Part shown: positions 1-8,278 of the stretch, in pieces
How the letters are laid out: each line of letters starts with the position of its first letter
Position numbering within the stretch: position 1 is the first letter of the stretch
Source of the DNA: Pseudescherichia sp039594205
Lineage (GTDB): Bacteria > Pseudomonadota > Gammaproteobacteria > Enterobacterales > Enterobacteriaceae
Reading direction: 5' to 3'
Assembly: GCA_039594205.1 (NCBI GenBank)
Contig: JBCNNW010000023.1
Coordinates: forward strand, 1-46,636
DNA length: 46,636 nucleotides
Position numbers and translations under genes: made by a program
The notes under the pieces: model-generated
Told to the model about the DNA's origin: nothing
Databases searched by the model: none
The model's input: only the letters and a program-made list of their open reading frames with translations

Positions 1-645
1 CACGCTGACGCAGTTCATGATGCTGTGACAGCGGAATACGCTGAAAGCATCGCTCAGCCCGTCGAGACGGCTCTCGGTTTCGGTATCACGGCTGTCGATC
101 AGGAAGCGATACGCAGCCAGCAGACCGGCCGGGCCGATGAACTTGTCCGGGTTCCACCAGAATGACGGACAGGAGGTGGAACAGCAGGCACAAAGAATGC
201 ACTCATACAGACCGTCGAGCTTCTCACGCTGCTCAGGCGCCTGTAAATGCTCGCGAGCGGGTGGATTCTGCCCATTATTCAATAAGTAAGGCTTAATCTT
301 CTCATATTGTGCATAGAATTGCCCCATGTCTACCACCAGATCGCGTACTACCGGCAATCCAGGCAGAGGACGGATAACAATTTTTTTGGTGCCGTTGCCC
401 AGCGCCGAGATCGGGGTGATGCAGGCCAGGCCGTTTTTGCCGTTCATGTTCAGGCCGTCGGAGCCACAGACTCCTTCACGGCAGGAGCGGCGGAACGCCA
501 GGGTTGGATCCTTCTCTTTCAGCTGGATGAGGGCATCCAGCAGCATCATATCCCGACCCTCTTCCCCTTCCAGGGTGTAGTCCTGCATACGCGGAGCGTC
601 GTCGACATCCGGGTTATAACGATAGATTGAAAATTCGATTCTCAT
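1..645 (-). CDS. sdhB: Succinate dehydrogenase iron-sulfur subunit SdhB (3' end cut off by window edge)
   Basis: SdhB carries electrons from the SdhA flavin through [2Fe-2S], [4Fe-4S] and [3Fe-4S] clusters to ubiquinone in the inner-membrane SdhCD anchor (TCA cycle and complex II). The protein begins MRIEFSIYRYNPDVDD. The 2Fe-2S cysteines are seen in SCREGVCGSDGLN and GLAC, the 4Fe-4S group in CILCACCSTSCP, and the last group begins in CHSIMNCVSV, where the window ends. 215 codons are present; the E. coli protein has 238 residues, so about 23 are missing at the C-terminus. It is the last gene of sdhCDAB, 14 bases after the sdhA stop. No defect is visible; it is partial only because of the window edge. 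Confidence 0.96.
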   Translation of the reverse strand, partial: MRIEFSIYRYNPDVDDAPRMQDYTLEGEEGRDMMLLDALIQLKEKDPTLAFRRSCREGVCGSDGLNMNGKNGLACITPISALGNGTKKIVIRPLPGLPVVRDLVVDMGQFYAQYEKIKPYLLNNGQNPPAREHLQAPEQREKLDGLYECILCACCSTSCPSFWWNPDKFIGPAGLLAAYRFLIDSRDTETESRLDGLSDAFSVFRCHSIMNCVSV

Positions 646-659
646 TTTCCGGTCTCCGC

Positions 660-2426
660 TTAGTAGGTACGAATCTTCGGCGGGAACGCCGGACGCAGTT
701 TGGGTTCCATGTTCACGCTGCGGCGCGTCATGGATTCCGATTCTGGCAGATACAGGGAGTGGCAGAGCCAGTTTTCGTCGTCACGCTCCGGGAAGTCGAA
801 GCGGCTATGCGCTCCACGGCTCTCGGTACGGAAGTTCGCCGATACCGCCGTCGCAAAGGCGGTCTCCATCAGGTTATCCAGCTCCAGGCACTCGACGCGC
901 TGGGTGTTGAACTCGCTGGAGGTGTCATCCAGGCGGGCATTTTTCAGGCGCTCGCGGATAGCCTTCAGCTGCTCCAGCCCCTTCGCCATCGCATCACCTT
1001 CACGGAACACCGAGAAGTTGTGCTGCATACACTCCTGCAACGCTTTGCGGATCGCCACCGGATCTTCACCATCGCGGTTGTTATTCCAGCGGTTCAGTCG
1101 CGCCAGCGAGGCATCAATTTCGTCGTCGGTCGCATCACGCAGCGCGCCCTGCTCGGCAATGGACTCCTGCAGATGCAGGCCTACCGCACGACCAAAGACC
1201 ACCAGGTCCAGCAGCGAGTTGCCGCCGAGGCGGTTGGCACCGTGTACCGACACGCAGGCGATCTCGCCTACGGCAAACAGCCCCGGTATGACCACGTCTT
1301 CACCCTGGGCGTTGACGGTCAGCGCCTGGCCGGTCACTTTAGTTGGAATACCGCCCATCATATAGTGGCAGGTCGGGATGACCGGGATCGGCTCTTTCAC
1401 CGGATCGACGTGAGCAAAGGTACGGGAGAGCTCAAGGATGCCCGGCAGACGGGATTCAAGAACCTCTTTACCGAGGTGGTCAAGCTTCAGCTTGGCATGC
1501 GGACCCCACGGACCGTCGCAGCCGCGGCCTTCGCGGATTTCGATCATGATTGAGCGTGCTACTACATCACGGCCCGCCAGGTCTTTGGCGTTCGGCGCAT
1601 AGCGCTCCATAAAGCGCTCGCCGTGCTTGTTCAGCAGGTAGCCGCCTTCACCGCGGCAGCCTTCGGTGACCAGCACGCCCGCACCGGCGATACCGGTTGG
1701 GTGGAACTGCCACATCTCCATATCCTGCACCGGCACGCCCGCGCGCAGCGCCATGCCGACACCGTCACCGGTGTTGATGTGGGCGTTGGTAGTGGACTGG
1801 TAGATACGGCCCGCACCGCCGGTGGCCAGCACCGTTGCACGCGCTTTGAAGTAAACCACTTCCCCGGTTTCGATGCACAGCGCGGTGCAGCCGACTACCG
1901 CACCATCTGCGTTTTTCACCAGATCCAGCGCATACCATTCAGAGAAGATGGTGGTCTTGTTTTTCAGGTTCTGCTGATAAAGGGTGTGCAGCAGGGCGTG
2001 ACCGGTACGGTCCGCCGCCGCCGCAGTACGTGCCGCCTGCTCGCCGCCGAAATCTTTCGACTGGCCACCAAACGGACGCTGATAGATAGTGCCATTCTCC
2101 AGTCGGGAGAACGGCAGGCCCATATGATCCAGCTCCAGAATCGCTTCCGGGCCGGTTTTACACATGTACTCGATGGCGTCCTGGTCACCGATATAGTCGG
2201 AACCTTTCACCGTGTCATACATGTGCCATTCCCAGTTGTCTTCATGGGTATTGCCCAGCGCCACGGTGATACCGCCCTGCGCAGAGACCGTATGGGAACG
2301 GGTTGGGAAAACTTTAGAGAGCAGCGCACAGCTCTGGCCGCTTTGGGAAATTTGCAGCGCCGCGCGCATACCTGCGCCACCAGCACCAATTACAACCGCA
2401 TCAAATTCTCTGACTGGCAGTTTCAT
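660..2426 (-). CDS. sdhA: Succinate dehydrogenase flavoprotein subunit SdhA
   Basis: Catalytic subunit of complex II, oxidising succinate to fumarate with covalently bound FAD on the cytoplasmic face of the inner membrane. The dinucleotide-binding motif VVIGAGGAGMRAAL is near residues 11-24, and the FAD-linking histidine is His45 in the TRSHTVSAQGG stretch. Active-site segments FHPTG and HGANRLGGNSLLD are present. With the start at MKLPVREF the protein has 588 residues, the usual length. A start four codons upstream is possible but would run into sdhD. The ATG overlaps the sdhD stop by one base (TAATG), indicating translational coupling. Confidence 0.97.
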   Translation of the reverse strand: MKLPVREFDAVVIGAGGAGMRAALQISQSGQSCALLSKVFPTRSHTVSAQGGITVALGNTHEDNWEWHMYDTVKGSDYIGDQDAIEYMCKTGPEAILELDHMGLPFSRLENGTIYQRPFGGQSKDFGGEQAARTAAAADRTGHALLHTLYQQNLKNKTTIFSEWYALDLVKNADGAVVGCTALCIETGEVVYFKARATVLATGGAGRIYQSTTNAHINTGDGVGMALRAGVPVQDMEMWQFHPTGIAGAGVLVTEGCRGEGGYLLNKHGERFMERYAPNAKDLAGRDVVARSIMIEIREGRGCDGPWGPHAKLKLDHLGKEVLESRLPGILELSRTFAHVDPVKEPIPVIPTCHYMMGGIPTKVTGQALTVNAQGEDVVIPGLFAVGEIACVSVHGANRLGGNSLLDLVVFGRAVGLHLQESIAEQGALRDATDDEIDASLARLNRWNNNRDGEDPVAIRKALQECMQHNFSVFREGDAMAKGLEQLKAIRERLKNARLDDTSSEFNTQRVECLELDNLMETAFATAVSANFRTESRGAHSRFDFPERDDENWLCHSLYLPESESMTRRSVNMEPKLRPAFPPKIRTY

Positions 2427-2773
2427 TACACACCCCACACCACAACGAATCCATAAATAACGTATACCAGCAGCGCCACCACGGTGAGCAGCTGTAACCC
2501 CAGGCGCAGCGCCGTGGATTTAACGTAGTCAGTAAACACCTGCCACATGCCAATCCAGGTGTGGATTAACGTGGAAACCAGCGCCAGCAGGGTAAAGACT
2601 TTGGTAAAGGCGGAGGAGAAAAAGCCTGTCCAGGCTTGATAGGTTACATCGCCGCTGATGGCGAAAAACCCGACCATATAGATGATGTACAGCGTCAGAA
2701 CGATAGCGGTAGCGCGGACCAGAATGAAGTCATGTACGCCGTTGCGTCCTAATGCGGAGGCGTTGCTTACCAT
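2426..2773 (-). CDS. sdhD: Succinate dehydrogenase membrane anchor SdhD
   Basis: Small hydrophobic subunit that, with SdhC, binds haem b556 and ubiquinone and anchors SdhAB. The 115-residue protein starts MVSNASALGRNGVHDF and has three membrane spans (about residues 16-36, 55-78 and 90-113). LIHTWIGMWQV contains the conserved His71 and FTDYVK holds the Asp82-Tyr83 pair near the quinone site. The start overlaps the sdhC stop by 7 bases. Longer upstream readings in this frame are antisense-free shadows of sdhC and were rejected. In E. coli the sdh mRNA is a target of the iron-responsive sRNA RyhB; that is knowledge of the family, not checked here. Confidence 0.96.
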   Translation of the reverse strand: MVSNASALGRNGVHDFILVRATAIVLTLYIIYMVGFFAISGDVTYQAWTGFFSSAFTKVFTLLALVSTLIHTWIGMWQVFTDYVKSTALRLGLQLLTVVALLVYVIYGFVVVWGV

Positions 2774-3156
2774 ACGAGGACTCCTGCGAGAATTGAAAGC
2801 ACGACAGTGATAGCAATAGCAATATAGGCAGAACGTTGACCTGCGGCGAAGGTTTCTTCCAGATAGCCGACATCCATCAGCATGTGGCGGATACCGCCCA
2901 CAGCGTGATAGGCCAGCGCGGTGAGAATGCCCCACATGATGAACTTAACGAAAAAGCTATCCATGATGGCAGAGGCGTTCTGGAAGCCCTCTTCTGAGGA
3001 GAGTGACAGGCCCAACAGCCACAGCAGAATGCCGATCGCCACGAAGGTGATGACGCCAGACACGCGGTGGAGGATGGACGCTATAGCCGTAACAGGGAAC
3101 CGGATCGTAGTCAGATCCAGATTGACAGGTCTTTGTTTCTTAGCATTTTTTATCAT
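2767..3156 (-). CDS. sdhC: Succinate dehydrogenase cytochrome b556 subunit SdhC
   Basis: First gene of sdhCDAB, a membrane subunit of complex II. 129 residues starting MIKNAKKQRPVNLDL, the usual length. SILHRVSG holds Ser27 and Arg31 (quinone pocket) and LAYHAVGGIRH holds the axial haem ligand His84. Three membrane spans are visible. An in-frame ATG five codons upstream (3171) exists but the shorter form matches the E. coli protein. It is transcribed from the promoter at 3330-3358 with an untranslated leader of about 167 bases. Confidence 0.96.
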   Translation of the reverse strand: MIKNAKKQRPVNLDLTTIRFPVTAIASILHRVSGVITFVAIGILLWLLGLSLSSEEGFQNASAIMDSFFVKFIMWGILTALAYHAVGGIRHMLMDVGYLEETFAAGQRSAYIAIAITVVLSILAGVLVW

Positions 3157-3329
3157 GAATAACGCCCACATGCTGTTCTTATAGTTTCCTTCCTCCGGTC
3201 TGCAGGCGGGTCAGACAGCGTCCATTTGTATAACTGCTCGTCATGCAAAATTTCATGCTTTCGTAGGCTAAACGACGCATTACAACGCTGGTGGCTCGGG
3301 ACGGCAGGGTATTCCGGAGACCTGGCGGC

Positions 3330-3358
3330 AGTATAGGATGTTCACAAAATCATTACAA
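3330..3358 (-). promoter_or_regulatory. sdhCDAB sigma-70 promoter
   Basis: On the minus strand TTGTAA (-35) is followed after exactly 17 bases by TATACT (-10). The surrounding bases match my memory of the E. coli sdh promoter (GTGAACAnCCTATACTGCC). Transcription would begin near 3323, giving a leader of about 167 bases before sdhC. Confidence 0.8.
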
Positions 3359-3392
3359 TTAACCTACATACACTTTGTCGGGTTTTATGCTG

Positions 3393-3414
3393 AACAGTGA
3401 CCTCTATCACGATA
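3393..3414 (-). promoter_or_regulatory. Putative CRP-cAMP site for sdh
   Basis: GTGA-N6-TCAC (core 3397-3410) is a CRP half-site pair with correct spacing. Its centre lies about 80 bases upstream of the predicted sdh start, a spacing compatible with class I activation. CRP control of sdh is known in E. coli. Confidence 0.55.
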
Positions 3415-3558
3415 CCAACATATTTTTAATTTTTAACCATGAGATTTGACAAAAGTTAAACATTATTGTTACAAACGTCAGCGGAAAAGTCATATAATTC
3501 GTAAAAGTTATGGGGTCTCTCTTTCACCTGACAATTAGTTATGTAACAGTGAGAGGGA

Positions 3559-3587
3559 TTGACCGCCGTTATCAGGACAGTTATTAG
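3559..3587 (+). promoter_or_regulatory. Candidate gltA promoter
   Basis: TTGACC is followed after 17 bases by TATTAG. The predicted start is about 215 bases before the gltA ATG, near the position of the major E. coli gltA promoter (about 200 bases upstream). The -10 match is only 4 of 6. Confidence 0.4.
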
Positions 3588-3809
3588 TGATATACAGGTT
3601 TGACAAATTCGGACTGTAAAAAGGCTGATTTGCTGATTTTTCACGGTATTTTAATGTTTGCCTGCTAGCGCTTATCGCTCTGTACCCTGCTCTCTCTGCT
3701 CAACAGAGCCACGCGCCAAATAACAAACCGGTAACATTGATTTTCTGTATGAATGCAAATCCGGCTTCTTCCCAACAGTCTTAAGCATAAGGCGCTAAGG
3801 AGACCGTAA

Positions 3810-5096
3810 ATGGCTGATAAGAAAGCTACCCTCACCTACAATGGTGGCGATGCTATTGAACTGGATGTGCTACAGGGCACGCTCGGTCAGGACGTAATTG
3901 ATGTCCGCACGCTCGGTTCGAAAGGGGTTTTTACCTTTGACCCGGGTTTCACCTCTACCGCATCCTGCGAATCTAAAATCACCTTTATTGACGGTGACGA
4001 AGGCATTCTGCTCCATCGCGGCTTCCCGATTGACCAGCTGGCAACCGAATCAAACTACCTGGAAGTGTGCTATATCCTGCTGAAGGGTGAGAAGCCGACC
4101 CAGGCCGAGTTTGACGAGTTCAAAACCATCGTCACGCGCCACACGATGATCCACGAGCAGATCACCCGTCTGTTCCACGGCTTCCGTCGCGACTCCCACC
4201 CGATGGCGGTGCTGTGCGGCGTGACCGGCGCGCTGGCGGCGTTCTACCACGACTCGCTGGATGTGAATAACCCGCGCCACCGCGAGATTGCCGCGTTCCG
4301 TCTGCTGTCTAAAATGCCAACCGTAGCAGCAATGTGTTACAAGTATTCAATCGGACAGCCGTTTGTTTACCCGCGTAACGACCTCTCCTATGCCGGTAAC
4401 TTCCTGAACATGATGTTCTCTACCCCATGCGAGAAGTATGAAGTTAACCCGGTGCTGGAACGCGCCATGGACCGCATCCTGATCCTGCATGCCGATCACG
4501 AGCAGAACGCCTCAACCTCTACGGTCCGCACCGCTGGCTCCTCGGGCGCTAACCCGTTTGCCTGTATCGCAGCTGGCATTGCCTCCCTGTGGGGACCGGC
4601 GCACGGCGGCGCGAACGAAGCGGCACTGAAGATGCTGGAAGAGATCAGCACCGTTGAGCACATTCCGGAATTTGTGCGTCGTGCTAAAGATAAAAACGAC
4701 TCTTTCCGCCTGATGGGCTTTGGTCATCGTGTTTATAAAAACTATGACCCACGCGCTACCGTGATGCGTGAAACCTGTCATGAAGTGCTGAAAGAGCTGG
4801 GCACCAAAGACGATCTGCTGCAGGTGGCGATGGAGCTTGAGCATATTGCGCTCAACGATCCCTACTTCATTGAGAAGAAACTCTACCCGAACGTGGACTT
4901 CTACTCCGGCATCATCCTGAAAGCGATGGGCATTCCATCCTCAATGTTTACCGTGATCTTCGCGATGGCACGTACCGTTGGCTGGATTGCCCACTGGAAC
5001 GAAATGCACGACGACGGCATCAAAATTGCCCGTCCGCGTCAGCTCTATACCGGCTACGAACAGCGCGATTTCAAATCCGATCTGCAGGATCACTAA
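3810..5096 (+). CDS. gltA: Type II citrate synthase GltA
   Basis: Condenses acetyl-CoA and oxaloacetate to citrate, the entry step of the TCA cycle. 428 residues (E. coli 427), starting MADKKATLTYNGG. The large hexameric, NADH-inhibited Gram-negative form is indicated by the length and N-terminal domain. Catalytic histidines lie in GPAHGGANEA and MGFGHRVYKNYDPR, the catalytic aspartate in NVDFYSGI. The C-terminus (SDLQDH) differs slightly from E. coli. AAGGAG lies about 8 bases before the start. In E. coli the mRNA is repressed by ArcA and by the sRNA Spot 42; not tested here. The E. coli neighbours ybgD-ybgQPO/abrB are absent and nei follows directly in convergent orientation. Confidence 0.98.
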   Translation: MADKKATLTYNGGDAIELDVLQGTLGQDVIDVRTLGSKGVFTFDPGFTSTASCESKITFIDGDEGILLHRGFPIDQLATESNYLEVCYILLKGEKPTQAEFDEFKTIVTRHTMIHEQITRLFHGFRRDSHPMAVLCGVTGALAAFYHDSLDVNNPRHREIAAFRLLSKMPTVAAMCYKYSIGQPFVYPRNDLSYAGNFLNMMFSTPCEKYEVNPVLERAMDRILILHADHEQNASTSTVRTAGSSGANPFACIAAGIASLWGPAHGGANEAALKMLEEISTVEHIPEFVRRAKDKNDSFRLMGFGHRVYKNYDPRATVMRETCHEVLKELGTKDDLLQVAMELEHIALNDPYFIEKKLYPNVDFYSGIILKAMGIPSSMFTVIFAMARTVGWIAHWNEMHDDGIKIARPRQLYTGYEQRDFKSDLQDH

Positions 5097-5104
5097 TCTG
5101 CTCT

Positions 5105-5130
5105 GCCCGGCGGCGCTCTGTCTGCCGGGC
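5105..5130. terminator. Shared hairpin between gltA and nei
   Basis: GCCCGGC and GCCGGGC form a perfect 7-bp stem around a 12-base loop, 9 bases after the gltA stop and 15 before the nei stop. No clear T-run follows, so this may be a REP-type element that protects or ends both convergent transcripts rather than a classic intrinsic terminator. Confidence 0.5.
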
Positions 5131-5144
5131 CTATACACCTCTCC

Positions 5145-5936
5145 CTACTTCTGACATCCTGGACACCAATAAAACGGCCGCGATGAGAGCGTCGTCTTCT
5201 CGATGACTCCTCCGCAGCGACTGCACGCCTTTCCCGCCCGATGAAACACGTTGAAGCGAAACAGCGCCCCATGATGGCGTTTCTCGTTAACCTTGCCGCG
5301 CGTGCGGTAGGAGAGACGCGGCACCTCTAACAGCGCGCAGGCTAATGCATCCAGCTGCGTCTCGCTGAGATCGGCTGCGCGATGAGTGGGTGCCAGCCCG
5401 GTCGCCCAGAGGATCTCGACTCGCAGATAGTTACCCAGCCCGGCCAGAAAGGCCTGATCCAGCAGCAGTCCGGCAAACTGACGGCGACGAAAACGGGGTG
5501 AAATCAGCCGCTCCCTGACCGTCGCCGCATCCAGATCGGGATCGAGCACGTCCGGCCCGACGCGCAGTAAAAACGGGTGGGCGGCCAGCTGCTCCGGGGT
5601 CAGCATCTCAATATCCGAGGCGCTGTAGAGCAGAATGGCTTTATCGGCGGCGGCCAGCTTCACCCGCAGGATGCGCGTGGTCTGCGGCTCTTCACCGGCC
5701 TTCACGACCCGCCAGACGCCGTAGAGCTGGTTATGGCTGTAGAGCGTCATGCCGCCGGAGAAGTGGGTCAGGAGCGCTTTACCGCGCGTTTCGATACGTT
5801 CAACATGCTGCCCGGCAAGCTCCGCCTCCCACGGCTTCAGGTGTTCATAGGCAAACCAGGCTTCGGTTAGCGGTTTACCCTGGATCGCTTTTTCAAGGCT
5901 GTCCGCCGCCCGGCGGATCTCAGGACCTTCAGGCAT
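5145..5936 (-). CDS. nei: Endonuclease VIII (DNA glycosylase/AP lyase) Nei
   Basis: Base-excision repair enzyme removing oxidised pyrimidines and cleaving the abasic site by beta,delta-elimination. The start MPEGPEIRRAADSL gives the N-terminal Pro that forms the Schiff base and the following catalytic Glu. The helix-two-turns-helix region includes LLLDQAFLAGLGNYLRVEILW. The C-terminal zinc finger is CSRCGGVIEK...FYWCPGC. 263 residues, as in E. coli. A TTG codon directly upstream was not chosen because Pro must follow the initiator Met. Last gene of the minus-strand run, 17 bases after pxpA. Confidence 0.96.
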   Translation of the reverse strand: MPEGPEIRRAADSLEKAIQGKPLTEAWFAYEHLKPWEAELAGQHVERIETRGKALLTHFSGGMTLYSHNQLYGVWRVVKAGEEPQTTRILRVKLAAADKAILLYSASDIEMLTPEQLAAHPFLLRVGPDVLDPDLDAATVRERLISPRFRRRQFAGLLLDQAFLAGLGNYLRVEILWATGLAPTHRAADLSETQLDALACALLEVPRLSYRTRGKVNEKRHHGALFRFNVFHRAGKACSRCGGVIEKTTLSSRPFYWCPGCQK

Positions 5937-5953
5937 CAACTCTCCTTTCTTAG

Positions 5954-6694
5954 TTAGCTTGCCGTCACGGCAATATCTCTGGCGGCAAAGGCCTCACGCA
6001 GGCGGCAGGCAAAGGCCAGAGCGTGCTCGCCATCGCCGTGCAGGCACACCGTCTGAGCGTTGACCCGGGTCCACTGGCCATCAATACTCTTTACCCGTCC
6101 AGCCTGCACCATCTCTAACGTCTGGGAGAGCGCCTGCGCTTCGTCTTCGATCAGCGCGCCTGGCTGCGTACGCGGCACCAGCGAGCCGTCGCGCATATAG
6201 CCCCGGTCAGCAAAGACCTCTTCGCGGGTTAGCAAACCATAGCGTTCTCCGGCGCGGATCAGTTCGCTCCCTGCCAGCCCCACCAGAATCAAAGCGGGAT
6301 CGCAGGCGTGCACCGCCCGGGCAATAGCATCGGCGAGCGCCGGATCCTTCGCCGCCTGGTTGTAGAGCATGCCGTGCGGCTTAACGTGTCGCATTCTGCC
6401 GCCTTCAGCGTGAACGATGGTCGCCAGCGCGCCTGTCTGATAGAGCGTTTGCGCATAGACGGTCTCCGGGGGGAGATCCATCGCCGTACGGCCAAAGTTC
6501 TGGCGATCGGGAAAGCTGGGATGCGCCCCCACCGCCACGCCGTACTTGAGCGCCTCCCGCACGCAGGCCAGCATGGTCTGGGCATCGCCGGCATGAAAGC
6601 CGCAGGCGATGTTAGCCGAGGATACCCGCTGTAGCAGAGCGCTGTCGCTGGTGCTCCCCTCCCCAAGGTCGGCGTTAAGATCGATTTTCAACAC
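5954..6694 (-). CDS. pxpA: 5-oxoprolinase subunit A PxpA (LamB/YcsF family)
   Basis: Subunit A of the ATP-dependent 5-oxoprolinase PxpABC, which opens pyroglutamate to glutamate. The protein (M)LKIDLNADLGEG has conserved stretches ANIACGFHAGD, GAHPSFPDR and RHVKPHGMLYNQA. About 245 residues (E. coli 244). The start is unusual: there is no ATG. Either GTG (6694) or the adjacent TTG (6691) is used; TTG aligns with the E. coli ATG, while GTG is the commoner alternative start. GAGG lies 5 bases before the GTG. The start lies inside the 3' end of pxpC (20-base overlap). Confidence 0.94.
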   Translation of the reverse strand: MLKIDLNADLGEGSTSDSALLQRVSSANIACGFHAGDAQTMLACVREALKYGVAVGAHPSFPDRQNFGRTAMDLPPETVYAQTLYQTGALATIVHAEGGRMRHVKPHGMLYNQAAKDPALADAIARAVHACDPALILVGLAGSELIRAGERYGLLTREEVFADRGYMRDGSLVPRTQPGALIEDEAQALSQTLEMVQAGRVKSIDGQWTRVNAQTVCLHGDGEHALAFACRLREAFAARDIAVTAS

Positions 6695-7613
6695 GCAGAC
6701 CTCGCGTCAACTGGTCAAGAAACAGCCGCTGCTCGCGACGGGCGCTAAGCGCCTCCTCAAGGGTGCAGGGCACAAAATGAATGGGATCGCCAAGACGGAT
6801 CTGCCCCAGGTGGTACATATCCGCCTCAATAATGCAGGCGATGCGCGGATAGCCACCGGTGGTCTGCGCATCGTTCATCAGCACGATAGGCTGGCCGTTA
6901 TGCGGCACCTGAATCACGCCGGGAACCAGCCCATGGGAGAGCATCTCCTGCTCTGCGCGCCGCTTCAGCTCTGGCCCGTGCAGACGGTAGCCCATACGGT
7001 TACTCTGCGGGCTAAGCTGCCACGGCAGTCGCCACAGGGCCTCCTGCGAGGCGGTATCGAACGACTGATACTCTGGTCCCGGCAGGGCACGAATGCGGTT
7101 GCCCCACAGAAGCTGCTTCACCCCTTGCGGTCCCAAAAAATGGCGTTCGCAGGCGTGAACCGGTAGCCGATCGCCATCCTGCAACTGCCGTCCGGCAAAA
7201 CCACCGATGCCCACCTTCAGATCGGTGCTGTAGGAGCCCATCACCTTCGGCACGTCGAAACCGCCCGCCACCGCCAGGTAGCTGCGCATCCCATGCCGGG
7301 GGCGCTTAAGCACCAGCCGCTGCCCGGCGCGGGCCTGAAGTCGCCAGCCGGTCCACACCGCCTTGCCGTCCAGCGTCGCCTCGCAGCCTGCCCCGGTGAG
7401 GGCAAACCAGCTGTCGTGGTTGAACTCAAACTCGCACTGGCCGAGTGTCATCTCCAGCGCGGCATCATCAGCGGCATTGCCCACCAGCGCGTTGGCAATC
7501 TCCAGCGCCGGGGCGTCCAGCGCGCCGCAGTAGCTGATGCCAGACTGGCGTAGCCCCTTGCGTTTGCCGCCCTGCACCGAGGTATACATCCCGGCACGGA
7601 TCACCGTCAGCAT
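6675..7613 (-). CDS. pxpC: 5-oxoprolinase subunit C PxpC (AHS2 family)
   Basis: Large subunit of the PxpBC pair, which phosphorylates or activates 5-oxoproline for ring opening with PxpA. 312 residues beginning MLTVIRAGMYTSVQGGKRKG. The family is the KipA/allophanate-hydrolase subunit 2 fold, seen in GALDAPALEIANALVGN, RSYLAVAGGFDVP and MNDAQTTGGYPRI. The start overlaps the pxpB stop by 7 bases and the 3' end overlaps pxpA, so all three subunits are probably translationally coupled. Confidence 0.94.
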   Translation of the reverse strand: MLTVIRAGMYTSVQGGKRKGLRQSGISYCGALDAPALEIANALVGNAADDAALEMTLGQCEFEFNHDSWFALTGAGCEATLDGKAVWTGWRLQARAGQRLVLKRPRHGMRSYLAVAGGFDVPKVMGSYSTDLKVGIGGFAGRQLQDGDRLPVHACERHFLGPQGVKQLLWGNRIRALPGPEYQSFDTASQEALWRLPWQLSPQSNRMGYRLHGPELKRRAEQEMLSHGLVPGVIQVPHNGQPIVLMNDAQTTGGYPRIACIIEADMYHLGQIRLGDPIHFVPCTLEEALSARREQRLFLDQLTRGLRVENRS

Positions 7614-8263
7614 ACGCCCTCCTTCTGTGGAACAAAGCGCACCCGGTCACCGGGGCGCAAAAGTACAGGATCGTCGTTATCCGGATTGAACAGCGCCAGC
7701 GGCGTATGGCCGATAAGCTGCCAGCCTCCCGGCGTCGCCAGCGGATAGATCCCCGTCTGCTCTCCGCCAATGCCCACCGATCCGGCAGGCACAGAGAGGC
7801 GCGGCTCTGCCCGACGCGGAGTATGTAGCGCCTCCGGAAGCCCGCCCAGGTAGGGGAAGCCCGGCTGGAAGCCGAGGAACCAGACCACGTACTCGGTGGA
7901 GGCATGTAGCTCAACCACCTGCCGTTCGCTGAGATTACAGTGCTCTGCTACTACGGCCAGATCCGGCCCCGCCGCACCACCGTAGACCACCGGGATCTCG
8001 ATAAAGCGCGACTCTGGCTCCAGGGCTTCGCTCTCCTCCCACCAGCGCTGAAGGCGCTCGATGGCATCCAGCGCCTTTTCCTGCGGATCCGCCAGCACAA
8101 CGGTGACATTGTTCATGCCGGGGATTACATCAACAACATTGGGCAGTTCAACCACCCGCTGGGCCAGCCGCCAGATACGCTTCTGGCTGGCCAGGGTTAC
8201 CGGAGGCTCTAGCTCCAGCACCACGGCGGTCTCACCTAATAGATAACAACGCGCTCGCTGCAC
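7607..8263 (-). CDS. pxpB: 5-oxoprolinase subunit B PxpB (AHS1/KipI family)
   Basis: 218 residues, the same length as E. coli PxpB. Family signatures are FLGFQPGFPYLGGLPE, PRRAEPRLSVPAGSVGIGG and YPLATPGGWQLIG (allophanate-hydrolase subunit 1 fold). It acts with PxpC in the ATP-dependent hydrolysis of 5-oxoproline, a damage product formed from glutamine and glutamate. Lies 15 bases after ybgI and overlaps pxpC by 7 bases. Confidence 0.95.
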   Translation of the reverse strand: MQRARCYLLGETAVVLELEPPVTLASQKRIWRLAQRVVELPNVVDVIPGMNNVTVVLADPQEKALDAIERLQRWWEESEALEPESRFIEIPVVYGGAAGPDLAVVAEHCNLSERQVVELHASTEYVVWFLGFQPGFPYLGGLPEALHTPRRAEPRLSVPAGSVGIGGEQTGIYPLATPGGWQLIGHTPLALFNPDNDDPVLLRPGDRVRFVPQKEGVC

Positions 8264-8278
8264 TTAGTCCCCCTTGCA

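Larger units (their letters stand above)
3157..3809. promoter_or_regulatory. Divergent sdhC-gltA control region
   Basis: 653 bases without a convincing gene separate two divergent TCA-cycle transcription units. It contains the sdh promoter (3330-3358), a CRP-like site (3393-3414), a candidate gltA promoter (3559-3587) and, close to gltA, the ribosome-binding sequence AAGGAG. GTTAAACATTATTGTTA at about 3453-3469 resembles the direct-repeat ArcA box; ArcA repression of both operons is established in E. coli, but this particular site is my inference. The one short ORF here (minus strand, 3456-3644) has no recognisable product. Confidence 0.75.

Noticed and set aside
627..1553. Plus-strand 308-residue ORF opposite sdhA
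   Set aside because: Shadow of sdhA on the other strand; low-complexity, no recognisable motif and no ribosome-binding context. The same holds for the long reverse ORFs within gltA, kdpB, kdpD, speF, pgm and nagE.
2426..2935. 169-residue minus-strand ORF that extends sdhD upstream
   Set aside because: The extra part overlaps sdhC in another frame; the real SdhD starts at MVSNAS with the usual 115 residues.
3456..3644. 62-residue minus-strand ORF in the sdhC-gltA region
   Set aside because: No family resemblance, no good ribosome-binding site, and it covers the expected regulatory sites of gltA.
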